From an uncultured Bacilli bacterium (lineage in GTDB: Bacteria > Bacillota_I > Bacilli_A > RF39 > UBA660): a stretch of 64,000 bases of DNA. The notes under the pieces were generated by a model that worked only from the letters and a program-made list of their open reading frames with translations, was not told the DNA's origin and did not search any database. Made by a program: the position numbers and the translations under genes. Below, one piece after another: positions 23,294 to 32,803 of this stretch (the stretch's first letter is position 1; every line of letters begins with the position of its first letter). The stretch spans positions 152,534-216,533 of the forward strand of contig CAKOKS010000001.1 in the NCBI GenBank assembly GCA_934095845.1, in the 5' to 3' direction.

Positions 23294-24391
23294 TTGTTTT
23301 AAAAAATATTCATCAGTCATTCCAGCAACGAAATCAATTACTTTTCTTTCATCGCTTGTGTTTTCTAAATAGGATTTACTCATATCTTTTAAAAAGTCTT
23401 TATAGATAATTGACTTAGTATTTTTGTTTTTTATTTGTTCTAAAAAGTGATTAAATATTTGATAAAAGCCATCTTTTAAATATTTTTGAGTATCTTCATG
23501 CATTGATTTGGAATAAATATTTTTGTAGTTAAAATCTTTTAAATCCTTAATAGCTTTATATACTTTTGGTGACATAGATATGTAGTTTTTATTTATTGAA
23601 TTTTCTATTATATCTATAATAATAGTATTAACAATATCTTTATTACTACTTCCTAATATATCTTTAATACTTTTTGGTAAATCGTTTATATCAAAAACGT
23701 TAAGTCTAATTGCATCTTCAATATCACGACCTAAATAAGCAATTATATCGCTTATTCTAACAACACAACCTTCTAAAGTCATAGGTATTAAATTTTTAGA
23801 AGCATCTTTATTTTTATAACAATCTTCATATTGAGTTAAAAATTCTTCTTTAGTTTTTCTTACTGGTCTATATTCATTTTGAACTAATTCACCATTATGA
23901 CAAAGAAATATATCTAAAACTTGAATAGTTAAATTATGACCTTTACCATGATTTTCTACATACATCATATTTCTTACTGATTGAACATTATGCATAAAAT
24001 AGCCTTCATTATGTTTTAAAGATATTTCATTTAAAACAGATTCTCCAAAATGACCAAATGGGGTATGACCTAAATCATGACCTAAGGCTCCTGCTTCAAT
24101 TAAATCTTCATTTAAAGAAAGAGCTCTTCCAATAGTCCTTGCAACTTTACTAACAAGTTGAACGTGTATCATTCTTGTTGAAACATGATCATTATTGGAT
24201 TTTGTAAATACTTGGGTTTTATTTATATATCTTGAATAATTCATGCTATGAATAATTTTGTCAATGTCTCTAAAGTATTCAGGTCTAATATCAGTTTTAT
24301 CATAATTATTAAACCTTACTGCATCTTTATTAAAAGCAGCATATTTTTTGTATTCTTTTTCATGTTTTAACATAATTTTTTTTATATTCAT
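23273..24391 (-). CDS. dgt: dGTPase-like HD-domain deoxynucleotide triphosphohydrolase
   Basis: 372 residues. His69 (NDHVSTRM), the pair HD in GALGHDLGHTPFGHFGE (H105, D106) and a later Asp in VVRISDIIAYLGRDIEDAI form the metal site of the HD superfamily. The start, with YAAFNKDAVRF then PEYFRDIDKI, follows the dGTPase pattern. It removes triphosphate from dGTP or related nucleotides and so controls the dNTP pool. AGGTGATATC gives the ribosome site. It is convergent with rny and reads in the same direction as the ABC transporter genes upstream, with a terminator between them. Confidence 0.9.
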   Translation of the reverse strand: MNIKKIMLKHEKEYKKYAAFNKDAVRFNNYDKTDIRPEYFRDIDKIIHSMNYSRYINKTQVFTKSNNDHVSTRMIHVQLVSKVARTIGRALSLNEDLIEAGALGHDLGHTPFGHFGESVLNEISLKHNEGYFMHNVQSVRNMMYVENHGKGHNLTIQVLDIFLCHNGELVQNEYRPVRKTKEEFLTQYEDCYKNKDASKNLIPMTLEGCVVRISDIIAYLGRDIEDAIRLNVFDINDLPKSIKDILGSSNKDIVNTIIIDIIENSINKNYISMSPKVYKAIKDLKDFNYKNIYSKSMHEDTQKYLKDGFYQIFNHFLEQIKNKNTKSIIYKDFLKDMSKSYLENTSDERKVIDFVAGMTDEYFLKQYKKLAK

Positions 24392-24477
24392 GATATCACC
24401 TGAGTAGATTATATCATGTTTAAATAGAATACTAATAAATTTTCTAATGGAAATGATAATTAAAAATTAAATTCAAA

Positions 24478-24518
24478 AAAATCAATGAATTTTTTTTATT
24501 CAAATTCCTTGATTTTTT
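24478..24518 (-). terminator. Terminator after the ABC transporter operon
   Basis: On the minus strand AAATCAAGGAATT pairs with AATTCATTGATTT, followed by T. It begins inside the permease 3' end. Confidence 0.65.
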
Positions 24519-25320
24519 TTGCAAAACATATATCTTTTTGAAATAATTTTTTGTCTATTACATTAATTAATTCATAGAAAATGAAAGATAATAATAGAAG
24601 TAAAAAAATACCACACATAACTAGAGATAAGTTAAATACTTGAGTACCATATAAAATTAAATAACCGATACCTTTTTTACAACTTAAGAATTCACCCATG
24701 ATAACACCTATAAGTGATAAAGATAGATTTAATCGAAGTGCTGAAATAACTTCATTCCTACTTGATGGAATAATAAGTTTAAATATAATATCCCTCTTAG
24801 AGGCATTTAACACTTTAAATAATTTTATTCTATCCTTATCAGTGTTAAAAAAACCATTTAATATAGTCGTGAACGTTACAATTAAATTAATTAAAAGAGC
24901 CATAAATATTATAGATTTAGTATTAGCTCCCATCCAAATTATTATAAGTGGACCTAAGGCTACTTTTGGTAAGCTATTAATCATTGTAATAAAAGGATCC
25001 ATTATTTTTTTTATTGTTGGAAATATATAAAAGAATAAAGCTAGAAAAAATGAAATAATAACAGAGAGTAAAAAGGAAACAATTACTTCTAAACTAGTTA
25101 CATATATATGTATAAATAAATTATTTTCTTTATATAAAGTAATTAAAGTTTTAATAATCTCACTTGGAGAAGAAAAAATAAAAGAATTTATTAATTCATG
25201 ATTACTTGCATATTCCCATGAAAAAATAAAAGCTATGAGTAATGAAATTTGTGATAGTAAGATAACTATTTTTTTTCTTTTCCTTTTTTTGAGATATAAT
25301 GCTTGTTCTTTACTCATCAT
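24496..25320 (-). CDS. ABC transporter permease, nitrate/sulfonate/HMP-type
   Basis: 274 residues from ATG 25320, chosen because TGGAGG lies 8 bp upstream; this overlaps the ATPase gene by 11 bp. Six membrane helices are visible. The cytoplasmic EAA loop (LKVLNASKRDIIFKLIIPSS, then RLNLSLSLIGVIMGEFL) contacts the ATPase. This matches BPD_transp_1 permeases of the SsuC/TauC/ThiX group. With the next two genes it makes a complete importer. The substrate is unknown from sequence. The gene is last in the operon. Confidence 0.88.
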   Translation of the reverse strand: MMSKEQALYLKKRKRKKIVILLSQISLLIAFIFSWEYASNHELINSFIFSSPSEIIKTLITLYKENNLFIHIYVTSLEVIVSFLLSVIISFFLALFFYIFPTIKKIMDPFITMINSLPKVALGPLIIIWMGANTKSIIFMALLINLIVTFTTILNGFFNTDKDRIKLFKVLNASKRDIIFKLIIPSSRNEVISALRLNLSLSLIGVIMGEFLSCKKGIGYLILYGTQVFNLSLVMCGIFLLLLLSFIFYELINVIDKKLFQKDICFAKKIKEFE

Positions 25321-26047
25321 GCATATACCTCCAAATGTCATCATATAATTTAGTTATATAATTTTCTTTTCGTATTTCACTTGGCAATTTATCTTCTTTT
25401 TTTAATGTAATAATTTTTTTTATCTTACCTGGTCTTGGAGTTAAAATGATTAATTTATCACATAGAGTAATTCCTTCCATAATATCATGAGAAATAATTA
25501 CTGTTGTAATATTTAATTCTTTTATTATTTTATAAACATCATCACTTATTTTTATTCTTGAATCAATATCTAATTTAGAAAATGGTTCATCAAGAAGTAA
25601 AATATTTGGTTTTATTGCTAAAGTTCTAATTAAAGCAAGTCTTTGTCGCATTCCGCCAGATAAATTACTTGGATATTCATTTTTAAAATCAAATAATCCG
25701 TATTTTTTTAATAAAGTATTAACGTATTCTATTGATTCTTTATTAACCATTTTTTTAAGTTTTAAACCAAGTATTGCATTTTCATAAACAGTTAACCAAG
25801 GAAGAAGAGCATCTGTTTGCATCATATAACCAATAACTAATTTTTGATTTTCTCTTATATAACCTGAAGTTGGACTTTCAATTTTAGTTATTATATTAAA
25901 TAATGTTGATTTACCACATCCACTCATGCCAATTATTCCAAGGATACTATTTTTTTCAATATCAAAAGTAATATCTTCTAGAGCAACAACTTCTTTTGTT
26001 GGTGTATGATATTTTTTAGATAAAGAAACTACATTAATTAAATTCAT
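25310..26047 (-). CDS. ABC transporter ATP-binding protein
   Basis: 245 residues. Walker A is GMSGCGKSTLF, the Q-loop YMMQTDALLPW, the signature LSGGMRQRLALIRT, Walker B ILLLDEPFSKLD and the H-loop ISHDIMEG. The closest group is SsuB/TauB/ThiZ importer ATPases (the MQ-DALLPW Q-loop is typical). It dimerises under the permease to drive uptake. It overlaps the binding protein gene by 14 bp and the permease gene by 11 bp, so the three are tightly coupled. Confidence 0.92.
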   Translation of the reverse strand: MNLINVVSLSKKYHTPTKEVVALEDITFDIEKNSILGIIGMSGCGKSTLFNIITKIESPTSGYIRENQKLVIGYMMQTDALLPWLTVYENAILGLKLKKMVNKESIEYVNTLLKKYGLFDFKNEYPSNLSGGMRQRLALIRTLAIKPNILLLDEPFSKLDIDSRIKISDDVYKIIKELNITTVIISHDIMEGITLCDKLIILTPRPGKIKKIITLKKEDKLPSEIRKENYITKLYDDIWRYMHDE

Positions 26048-26990
26048 AAACTAATTCTTTAAAATCAGCATAATTATCTAATTCTTTATTATCAATCATA
26101 ATATTTTCTAAGTTAATCATTATATCTTCAGAAATTTTAGGTGTATCTAACCAAGAATCATATGATTTATAGTTATCAACCATTTTTATTAAGTCATCCA
26201 TATCTGTATCTGGAAATTCACTTTTAATAACTTCAGCTATTTCTTTACTTGTGTGATTTTTTACATAATCAAGACCTTTTTCAATTCCTTTATAAAAAGT
26301 CTTGTATTTATCTTCATTATTTTTAATATTTGATTCTAAGGCATTAAAAGCAGTGTATGGAACAACACCTGAATAAGTTCCAACAGATGTGGCTATATAG
26401 TATTTACCTGTTTTGGCAAGAGTAGTTGCATTTGGTTCAAATAAATTAACTCCATCACCTGTACCAGCAATAAAAGCACTTGTTAGGTTAGCAAATTCAA
26501 CTGATGAATCTATTTTAACATTTTTTACATTTTCATTTTTTAAAGCATTTTTGAAATTTAATAATGGCATACCGCCACTTCTTCCAGCTAAAATAGTTAA
26601 ACCTTCAATATTTTTAAATTCATTATATTTTATGCCTTTTCTTAAAACTAAGAATTGGCCATCTCTTTTAGTTAAACCAGCGAATGATTTTACTTTATCT
26701 TTATTTTTGCTGTTGGCATAAATTGTAGCTTCGGGACCACATAAACCAATATCAGCATCTTTAGATAAAACAGCAGCAACAACATTATTGGCACCACTTG
26801 TTAAAATTACTTCAATATCTAAATTTTCAAAATAATTATTATGAATTGCTACATACCATGGAGCATAGAATACTGAATGAGTTACTTCAGCCACCACAAA
26901 TTTCTTGTTTTCTTCATGTTTTTTATTTGCACATGCAGTAAGTGTGATTAAAGTTAAACCAATAACTAAAACACAAATAAATCTTTTCAA
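26034..26990 (-). CDS. ABC transporter substrate-binding lipoprotein (NMT1/SsuA-like)
   Basis: About 318 residues. The signal peptide KRFICVLVIGLTLITLTAC ends in a lipobox (LTAC), so it is a membrane-tethered lipoprotein. The mature part opens VVAEVTHSVFYAPWYVAI and contains ADIGLCGPEATIYA, which fits the NMT1/THI5-like and SsuA-like binding fold (COG0715). I prefer TTG 26990 because AGAAGGA lies 5 bp before it; ATG 27008 has no ribosome site. The ligand might be a thiamine precursor, sulfonate or other anion; none of these is proved. It is first in the operon, upstream of ATPase and permease. Confidence 0.85.
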   Translation of the reverse strand: MKRFICVLVIGLTLITLTACANKKHEENKKFVVAEVTHSVFYAPWYVAIHNNYFENLDIEVILTSGANNVVAAVLSKDADIGLCGPEATIYANSKNKDKVKSFAGLTKRDGQFLVLRKGIKYNEFKNIEGLTILAGRSGGMPLLNFKNALKNENVKNVKIDSSVEFANLTSAFIAGTGDGVNLFEPNATTLAKTGKYYIATSVGTYSGVVPYTAFNALESNIKNNEDKYKTFYKGIEKGLDYVKNHTSKEIAEVIKSEFPDTDMDDLIKMVDNYKSYDSWLDTPKISEDIMINLENIMIDNKELDNYADFKELVYEFN

Positions 26991-27038
26991 AATAATCCTT
27001 CTTTCCATTTTGTATTTCTAATTTAGTATATGTGTTTA

Positions 27039-27641
27039 TTAACCAACTGTGATTATTTTTCTAGATTTAATTTTTTTGATAATAAAATAAATGCATAGAA
27101 ATGCTAGAAAAATTATAAATGAATAATCTTCAAAAAAAGTAGTTATAATTTCCCATTTATCTTTTAAAAAATATCCAATAAAAATAAATATTGTATTCCA
27201 AATTAAACTACCAATAGTTGTAAGAATAACAAATAATTTTATATCCATTTTAGAAAGACCTGCAGGAATAGATATAAAACTTCTTATTATGGGAACGAAT
27301 CTTCCAAAAAAAATAGATTTTTTTCCATTAGTTTTAAAGTGATTTATAGATTTTTTTACATTTTCACTCTTTAATCCACAGATTCTAAGAAACTTAAAAT
27401 TAAGTAATTTTAAACCTATAAAATAAGCAAGATAATAAAGAATTAACGCTCCAATTATAGAACCAAGTGTTGAAGATATTATAATAAGTAATAAGTTTAA
27501 ACTCGCATATTTAGAAATAAAACCAGAGAATGAAAGAATTATTTCTGATGGAATAGGAGGTATTATATTTTCTAAAGCAATTAAAAAAGTTATACCAAAA
27601 TAACCATATTTATTTATGATATTAAAGATTATATTTTTCAA
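27039..27641 (-). CDS. DedA family membrane protein (UptA-like lipid flippase candidate)
   Basis: 200 residues from TTG preceded by AGGTGATATAA. ENIIPPIPSEIILSFSGF is the re-entrant loop with the conserved acidic residues. FFGRFVPIIRSFISIPAG carries the essential arginines, and the C-terminus is basic. DedA proteins of this branch return undecaprenyl phosphate across the membrane. It would thus overlap in role with the DUF368 protein at 6.2 kb. The gene stands alone on the minus strand beside a divergent promoter. Other DedA members handle other lipids, so the substrate is inferred. Confidence 0.85.
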   Translation of the reverse strand: MKNIIFNIINKYGYFGITFLIALENIIPPIPSEIILSFSGFISKYASLNLLLIIISSTLGSIIGALILYYLAYFIGLKLLNFKFLRICGLKSENVKKSINHFKTNGKKSIFFGRFVPIIRSFISIPAGLSKMDIKLFVILTTIGSLIWNTIFIFIGYFLKDKWEIITTFFEDYSFIIFLAFLCIYFIIKKIKSRKIITVG

Positions 27642-27697
27642 TTATATCACCTAATTAATATTATGTGATTAAAATAATATTTAATATACATTTTCTG

Positions 27698-27726
27698 TTT
27701 ACACTTATATTTTTTTTTGCTATAAT
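27698..27726 (+). promoter_or_regulatory. Promoter of the acidic coiled-coil protein gene
   Basis: TTTACA (27698-27703), 17 bp, TATAAT (27721-27726). The start of transcription near 27733 lies after an in-frame ATG at 27729, which excludes that ATG as the start. Confidence 0.75.
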
Positions 27727-27755
27727 TTATGAAGAGAATAGAGAGGTATTTTGTT

Positions 27756-29546
27756 ATGGAAAAAATGATTGGGGTAATTAATGATAATTTAAAATCTGTT
27801 ATAAGTGGAATTAAAAGTCACAGAGTTGATACAGAAAAAGAATTAGCTAGAGTTAATAAAGAAATTGAAGATAAAGCAGGTATTGCACGCCAATATGGAA
27901 TAAGTGTAGATGATTCTAAAAGTGTAATTGCTTCATTAGAAGAAGAAATACATGGATTTGAAAATGATTTAGTTGAGTTATCCGATAAATTTAAAAACTT
28001 TAGAGAGTTATTAGCTACTGGTAATAAAGAAATTAGTAACAAAATACTTGAAAAAAGAACTTTAATAAGTAAAGAAACTCAAAACATTAAAGATATAACT
28101 GAAAAAGCAGAAACTTTAAAAAATGAGATTATTGAACTTGAAGATAATAAAGAAAAATTAGAAGGTGAACTTAAGAAAGCTAAAGTTTTAGAAAAATATT
28201 ATGAATCAAGTATTAATTCAATAATTGATTATTCTGTTAACCATAAAGATGAACTTGATAGTTTTGTTGGTAATGAAATTAAAGAAGAATTAGATGTTGA
28301 TGTTGAAGAAATAAATGAAAAAGATTTAAATCATGAAATAGATGATTCAGTATTTGAAGAAATTGATCATATTTCAGATATTGATGAAGTAGAAACAGAT
28401 GAAATAAAAGAAGATGAAAGTGATGATGAAGAAGATGTTTCTTCTAATAAAGAACTTTCTATAAAAGATGAACTTGATAATATAATAGCTTCAGGACAAG
28501 ATTTAGAAAATCATGAAATGGAATATGAGTTAGATGAAGATATTCCTGATGTTGGAAACTTAATTGATGAAGATATAGATTTTAGTGGAATAGAAGAAAA
28601 AGAACCTGAAGAAGAAAGCCATGAAGAAGTTCAAGAGAAACAAGAAAATGATGAAGAAGATACAATTCTTGATGATAATTTATTTAATGAAGAAAAGGAA
28701 ACTTCTTATAAATTAGAAGAAGATGACAATACTGATAATACAATAAATTTATTTATTCCAGATTATTTAACTGAAGAACCTGTTAAAGAAGATGGGGTAG
28801 AAAGTTTATTTAATCCAGAAGAATTTAAAGATGTAGAAGAAAGTGAAAATGCTTTAAATAGCATGAATGCTTCAATTTTTGATTCTAATGATGATTTAGA
28901 CTCATCACTTTTAGATTTAGGTTTAGATAAATTTAGATTTAGTGATGAGGATGTTAATAAACTAGAAAAAAACTTTAATAAAGAAAATACTTCTAAATTC
29001 CTTAATATAATGGAAAAACATGGTTTAGATAAAACACTTATTTATACAAGTGTTGATACACTTTTAGAGGTTACTCCTCAAAACTTAGATCATATTTTAA
29101 CTTTACTTGAACATACAAATGCAACAAGTGATGATATATCTTATGTATTTAATATGTTAAATAAAGTAAATATTAACAAATTAGAAGAAGTAGTTGATCG
29201 TGCTAAAGAAGATGAACTTGCTAATTTACTATTTGCTTCAATGGATTATAGTAATAACTGTGAACTTATGATTAAACTTGGGTTTACTAAAGATGAAGAA
29301 AAGAAATTTAAAAAGAATTTAACTGATGAAGAAGTTTTAATATTTAATACTTTTAGTGATATTGTTATTAAAAACTATAATACAATAAATGCTTTAAATG
29401 TTGATAATGCTAGAGGTTGTTTAATTGAACATCCATCAAGATTTATTTTTAATCCAAGTAGATTTAATGCTATTTTAGATAAATATGATAAATCAGATTT
29501 AATAAGATGTATTAATAAAAATATTGCAGTAATTGATCGTTTATAA
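27756..29546 (+). CDS. Large acidic coiled-coil protein, unknown
   Basis: 596 residues from ATG 27756, 8 bp after GAGAGG. I do not recognise it. Residues 1-165 form a long charged coiled coil. About 170-390 is extremely acidic and low in complexity (runs such as DESDDEEDVSSNKE), likely disordered. From about 400 a helical domain appears, with repeated short helices (NIMEKHGLDKTLIYTSVDTL, TLLEHTNATSDDISYVFNML). There is no signal peptide or membrane helix, so it is cytoplasmic. It could be a scaffold or chromosome/cell-division adaptor, which is only a guess. Monocistronic, with a strong terminator. Confidence 0.75.
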   Translation: MEKMIGVINDNLKSVISGIKSHRVDTEKELARVNKEIEDKAGIARQYGISVDDSKSVIASLEEEIHGFENDLVELSDKFKNFRELLATGNKEISNKILEKRTLISKETQNIKDITEKAETLKNEIIELEDNKEKLEGELKKAKVLEKYYESSINSIIDYSVNHKDELDSFVGNEIKEELDVDVEEINEKDLNHEIDDSVFEEIDHISDIDEVETDEIKEDESDDEEDVSSNKELSIKDELDNIIASGQDLENHEMEYELDEDIPDVGNLIDEDIDFSGIEEKEPEEESHEEVQEKQENDEEDTILDDNLFNEEKETSYKLEEDDNTDNTINLFIPDYLTEEPVKEDGVESLFNPEEFKDVEESENALNSMNASIFDSNDDLDSSLLDLGLDKFRFSDEDVNKLEKNFNKENTSKFLNIMEKHGLDKTLIYTSVDTLLEVTPQNLDHILTLLEHTNATSDDISYVFNMLNKVNINKLEEVVDRAKEDELANLLFASMDYSNNCELMIKLGFTKDEEKKFKKNLTDEEVLIFNTFSDIVIKNYNTINALNVDNARGCLIEHPSRFIFNPSRFNAILDKYDKSDLIRCINKNIAVIDRL

Positions 29547-29575
29547 TAAGGAGAGAAATCTTCTTATTTTTTTGT
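29546..29575 (+). terminator. Terminator after the acidic coiled-coil gene
   Basis: AATAAGGAGA and TCTTCTTATT pair around GAAA, followed by T. Confidence 0.75.
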
Positions 29576-29603
29576 AAAAGAATTGTAAAAGAAAGTGTAT
29601 AAA

Positions 29604-29633
29604 TTGTCATATATTGTCAAACTTTGTTATAAT
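29604..29633 (+). promoter_or_regulatory. Promoter of the dockerin/cohesin gene pair
   Basis: TTGTCA (29604-29609), 18 bp, TATAAT (29628-29633). AGGTAGGTG is the ribosome site. Confidence 0.65.
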
Positions 29634-29657
29634 TAATGTGTATAGGTAGGTGTAATT

Positions 29658-31415
29658 ATGAAAAAAAGATGTTTTTTATTTCTTGTATTAGTTTCTTTAA
29701 TTATGCCTAGTTTTGTTAGTGCAAGATCAATTTCAGGTGTAGTTTCTGGAACTGATGTACGTTTAAGAAAAGGACCTGGGACTAATTATGACAAGATAAA
29801 AAGTGTTTCAACTGGTGAAACATTTAATATGAATACAGATGAACTATTTAAAGATGAAGGTGGATGCCCAAACGGATGGTATAAAATTATTGTTGATGGG
29901 GCTGATGCCTATATTTGTTCAAATTATTTAAAAGTAACAGTTGTTGAAGAACCTAAAGAAGATAATACTGAAGCTAAAACTGAATGTGAGAAACAAATGA
30001 AAGAAAAAGGTTTTCCATCTTCTTATTGGAATGGATTATGTACAATGAAACTTGCTCATCCAAATTGGAATTTTGAAGCTGAAGCTAAAGATATTAATGG
30101 AAATGTAATCGATTTTAATGCCAGCGTTAATGCTTTTGGATGTGGTAGTTCAACAATATCTTCTAGCAGTAGAAGTGATTTTATTGATACAACCTGTACT
30201 AAAAAGTTTGATTCAGGTTACAGTGCTGCTAGCAGAGAAGCTATAAGATACTATTTAGATCCAAGAAACTTTTTAAATGAAAAAAGTGTATTTATGTTTG
30301 AAAATTATAAAACTAATTCAACAATAAGTGCTGATGATTATAAAAAAGCAGCAACTAAAGTTTTTAATAATAATTTTTTAATTCAAAAAATACCTGCTTT
30401 AACAGAGTTTATCAAGAATTCAAGTTTGAATATTGGTGTATCTCAAATGGCAATTGCATCACGTGTTAGACAAGAACTAGGGTCAGGTAAACTTACAAGT
30501 GGAACTTATTCTGGGCAACTTTACTCATGCGTGAGTGGTAATTATACAACGAGATATGGAATAACTTATAATGGAAATTCTTTAGATAGTTACTATAACT
30601 TCTTTAATATAGCAGCTTATGATGGATCTAATGTAACTCAAAAAGCTCTTATTTATGCTTTTAATCATGGTTGGGGTGGAACAGGAAACATGGATGCTGA
30701 CCGTCAAACAGCTATGAATGGTGGAACAGATTTTATAAATAAAAATTATGTTGGTGTAGGTCAAGATACTGCTTATTATCAAAAATTTAATATTTTTCCA
30801 GATAATTCAGAAAAGAGATATTTACATCCATATATGACAAATGTTAAGGCTCCGGAAAGTGAAGCTGCAATTATGTATAATGCTTATAAAGCTGTTGGAA
30901 TGTTAGAAAGTTCATTTAACTTTATTATTCCAGTATATGCTAATATGGATGAAAATTATAATCCAGGAACTACCCCTGATGAAGTTGGTAAAGTAGATGC
31001 AAGTGTAGCTGTAATTTCTTCTGGATATAGATATGAAACAGGTTACATTTCTAATATTGAGGTTGGTACCAATGTTGGAGACTTAAAAGCAAACTTAGAA
31101 AGTAAAGGTGTAAGTGTTGTTGTTACTAATGCTAGTGGTGCAGCAGTTGATGATACTTTAAAAACTGGATATAAAGTTACAATTTCTGGTAATACAACTG
31201 AAACTTTAGAAATAGTAATATATGGGGATGCATCTGGTGATGGAGAAATAAACGCTCTTGATTTACTTAAAGTTCAAAAAGATATACTTGGAACTTCTAA
31301 ATTAAGTGGAGCTTATAAAAAAGCAGGAGATGCAAGTAAAGATGAATCTATTAATGCATTAGATTTATTAAAAATACAAAAGAATATTTTAGGTTCTTCT
31401 AAAATAGAACAATAG
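29658..31415 (+). CDS. Secreted glucosaminidase-like peptidoglycan hydrolase with SH3 and type I dockerin
   Basis: 585 residues. The signal peptide is at 1-22 (FLFLVLVSLIMPSFVSA). A bacterial SH3 domain lies at about 24-95 (VRLRKGPGTNYDKI). A glucosaminidase domain (PF01832-like) spans roughly 150-410, with REAIRYYLDPRNFLNEKSVF and QMAIASRVRQELGSG. An Ig-like spacer precedes the C-terminal type I dockerin (about 522-580), made of two Ca-binding repeats, GDASGDGEINALDLLKVQKD and GDASKDESINALDLLKIQKN. It would cut glycan strands of the wall. The dockerin implies docking to a cohesin, and the next gene (10 bp on) encodes one. Confidence 0.88.
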   Translation: MKKRCFLFLVLVSLIMPSFVSARSISGVVSGTDVRLRKGPGTNYDKIKSVSTGETFNMNTDELFKDEGGCPNGWYKIIVDGADAYICSNYLKVTVVEEPKEDNTEAKTECEKQMKEKGFPSSYWNGLCTMKLAHPNWNFEAEAKDINGNVIDFNASVNAFGCGSSTISSSSRSDFIDTTCTKKFDSGYSAASREAIRYYLDPRNFLNEKSVFMFENYKTNSTISADDYKKAATKVFNNNFLIQKIPALTEFIKNSSLNIGVSQMAIASRVRQELGSGKLTSGTYSGQLYSCVSGNYTTRYGITYNGNSLDSYYNFFNIAAYDGSNVTQKALIYAFNHGWGGTGNMDADRQTAMNGGTDFINKNYVGVGQDTAYYQKFNIFPDNSEKRYLHPYMTNVKAPESEAAIMYNAYKAVGMLESSFNFIIPVYANMDENYNPGTTPDEVGKVDASVAVISSGYRYETGYISNIEVGTNVGDLKANLESKGVSVVVTNASGAAVDDTLKTGYKVTISGNTTETLEIVIYGDASGDGEINALDLLKVQKDILGTSKLSGAYKKAGDASKDESINALDLLKIQKNILGSSKIEQ

Positions 31416-31424
31416 GAGGAAAAT

Positions 31425-32738
31425 ATGAAAAAAATAAAAGTTTTATTAATTGGAATACTTACAAGTTTATTACTACCAGGATTTGTTTTTGCCTCAAATG
31501 CAAGCATAAGCGTTAAAACAAATGGAAGCGCAGTTGTTGGAAACACTATAACAGCAACTGTTACTGTTTCAAGTTCATCACCTATGGGTTCATGGCAATT
31601 TTTAATCAACTATGACAATTCTAAATTGAAACTTACTAGTGGAGCTACAAGTGTAGCAGATTATACTACTAGTGCAGCTGGTGTAAAATCAAAAAGTTAT
31701 ACATTAAAGTTTCAAGCTTTAAAAAGTGGATCAGCTTCCATTAATGTTGGTAGTTATCTAGTTTATGCTATTGATGAAACAAAGATGAATGTATCAGTTA
31801 AATCAGCAACTGTTAATTTAAGAACTCAAGCTGAAATAGAAGCTAGTTATTCCAAAAATGCTAATTTAAAAAGTTTAGGAGTTGAAAATTATTCAATAAG
31901 TCCTGGATTTAGTAAAGATATGTTTGAATATAGCTTAGAAGTTGAAAATGATGTTGAAAAAGTTAATATAGTAGGTGCAGTAGAAGATTCAACTGCAAGA
32001 GTTTCTGGTTTAGGAGAAGTTGAATTAACTGAAGGAACAAACAAGATTGAAGTGGTTGTAACTGCTCAAAAAGGAAATACAAATAAATATACTTTAACAA
32101 TTACAAGAAAAGAACTTGATCCAATAAGTGTAAAAATAGATGATTTAGATTATACAATTGTTAGAAAAAGTGATGCATTACCTAGTTATCAAACATTTAC
32201 AATAGATAAAATAACTTATGAAGATAATGAAATACCAGTTTTAAAAAATGATCAATATACTTTAATTGGCGTAAAAGATAATGAAGGTAATGTAAGTACT
32301 TATATATATGAAAATGGAAAAATTACTAGAAAATATATTGAAATAAAAAGTAATCTTTTCAGTGTTTATCCATTAGATTTAGTTAAAGATAAAAACCTAT
32401 CTTTCTTGGGAACTACAAAAATAACAATAGACGGTTTAACAATAGATGCTTATAAAATAAACGGAAGTGAAAATGTTATTATCTATGGATATAATGTTGA
32501 TTCAAATGAAAAAGGATATTTCTTATTTGATACAAAGAATAAAGTTGTTTCTCAATATGATGAAAAAATAACTGAAAGTTTAAATAAAATAGTTAATAAT
32601 TATAAATATATATTATTTGCATCATTAGGTATTATAATTTTACTATTAATATTACTTATATTTAAAAGAAAAAAGAATGGTGTAAAAAAAGAAAAGAAAC
32701 AAAAACATAAAGAAGAAAAAACTATTGTAAACGAATAA
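31425..32738 (+). CDS. Membrane-anchored cohesin-domain protein with cadherin-like domain
   Basis: 437 residues. The signal peptide is at 1-23. A cohesin-like domain lies at about 24-135 (VVGNTITATVTVSSSSPMGS, FLINYDNSKLKLTSG, LKFQALKSGSASI). A cadherin-like/Big domain (PF12733-type: NANLKSLGVENYSISPGFSK) follows. The central unassigned region reaches 390, then a membrane helix (395-413) and a Lys-rich cytoplasmic tail. It lies directly after the dockerin enzyme gene, in the same operon. The obvious reading is that it anchors the glucosaminidase to the outer membrane face. Pairing is inferred from adjacency. Confidence 0.82.
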   Translation: MKKIKVLLIGILTSLLLPGFVFASNASISVKTNGSAVVGNTITATVTVSSSSPMGSWQFLINYDNSKLKLTSGATSVADYTTSAAGVKSKSYTLKFQALKSGSASINVGSYLVYAIDETKMNVSVKSATVNLRTQAEIEASYSKNANLKSLGVENYSISPGFSKDMFEYSLEVENDVEKVNIVGAVEDSTARVSGLGEVELTEGTNKIEVVVTAQKGNTNKYTLTITRKELDPISVKIDDLDYTIVRKSDALPSYQTFTIDKITYEDNEIPVLKNDQYTLIGVKDNEGNVSTYIYENGKITRKYIEIKSNLFSVYPLDLVKDKNLSFLGTTKITIDGLTIDAYKINGSENVIIYGYNVDSNEKGYFLFDTKNKVVSQYDEKITESLNKIVNNYKYILFASLGIIILLLILLIFKRKKNGVKKEKKQKHKEEKTIVNE

Positions 32739-32747
32739 CATAATTTT

Positions 32748-32780
32748 AAAAGTCATGTTTAACACATGATTTTTTTTATT
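32748..32780 (+). terminator. Terminator after the cohesin gene
   Basis: TCATGT and ACATGA pair around TTAAC, followed by eight T. Confidence 0.8.
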
Positions 32781-32803
32781 AAATAGAAAAATATAAAAAC
32801 TAT

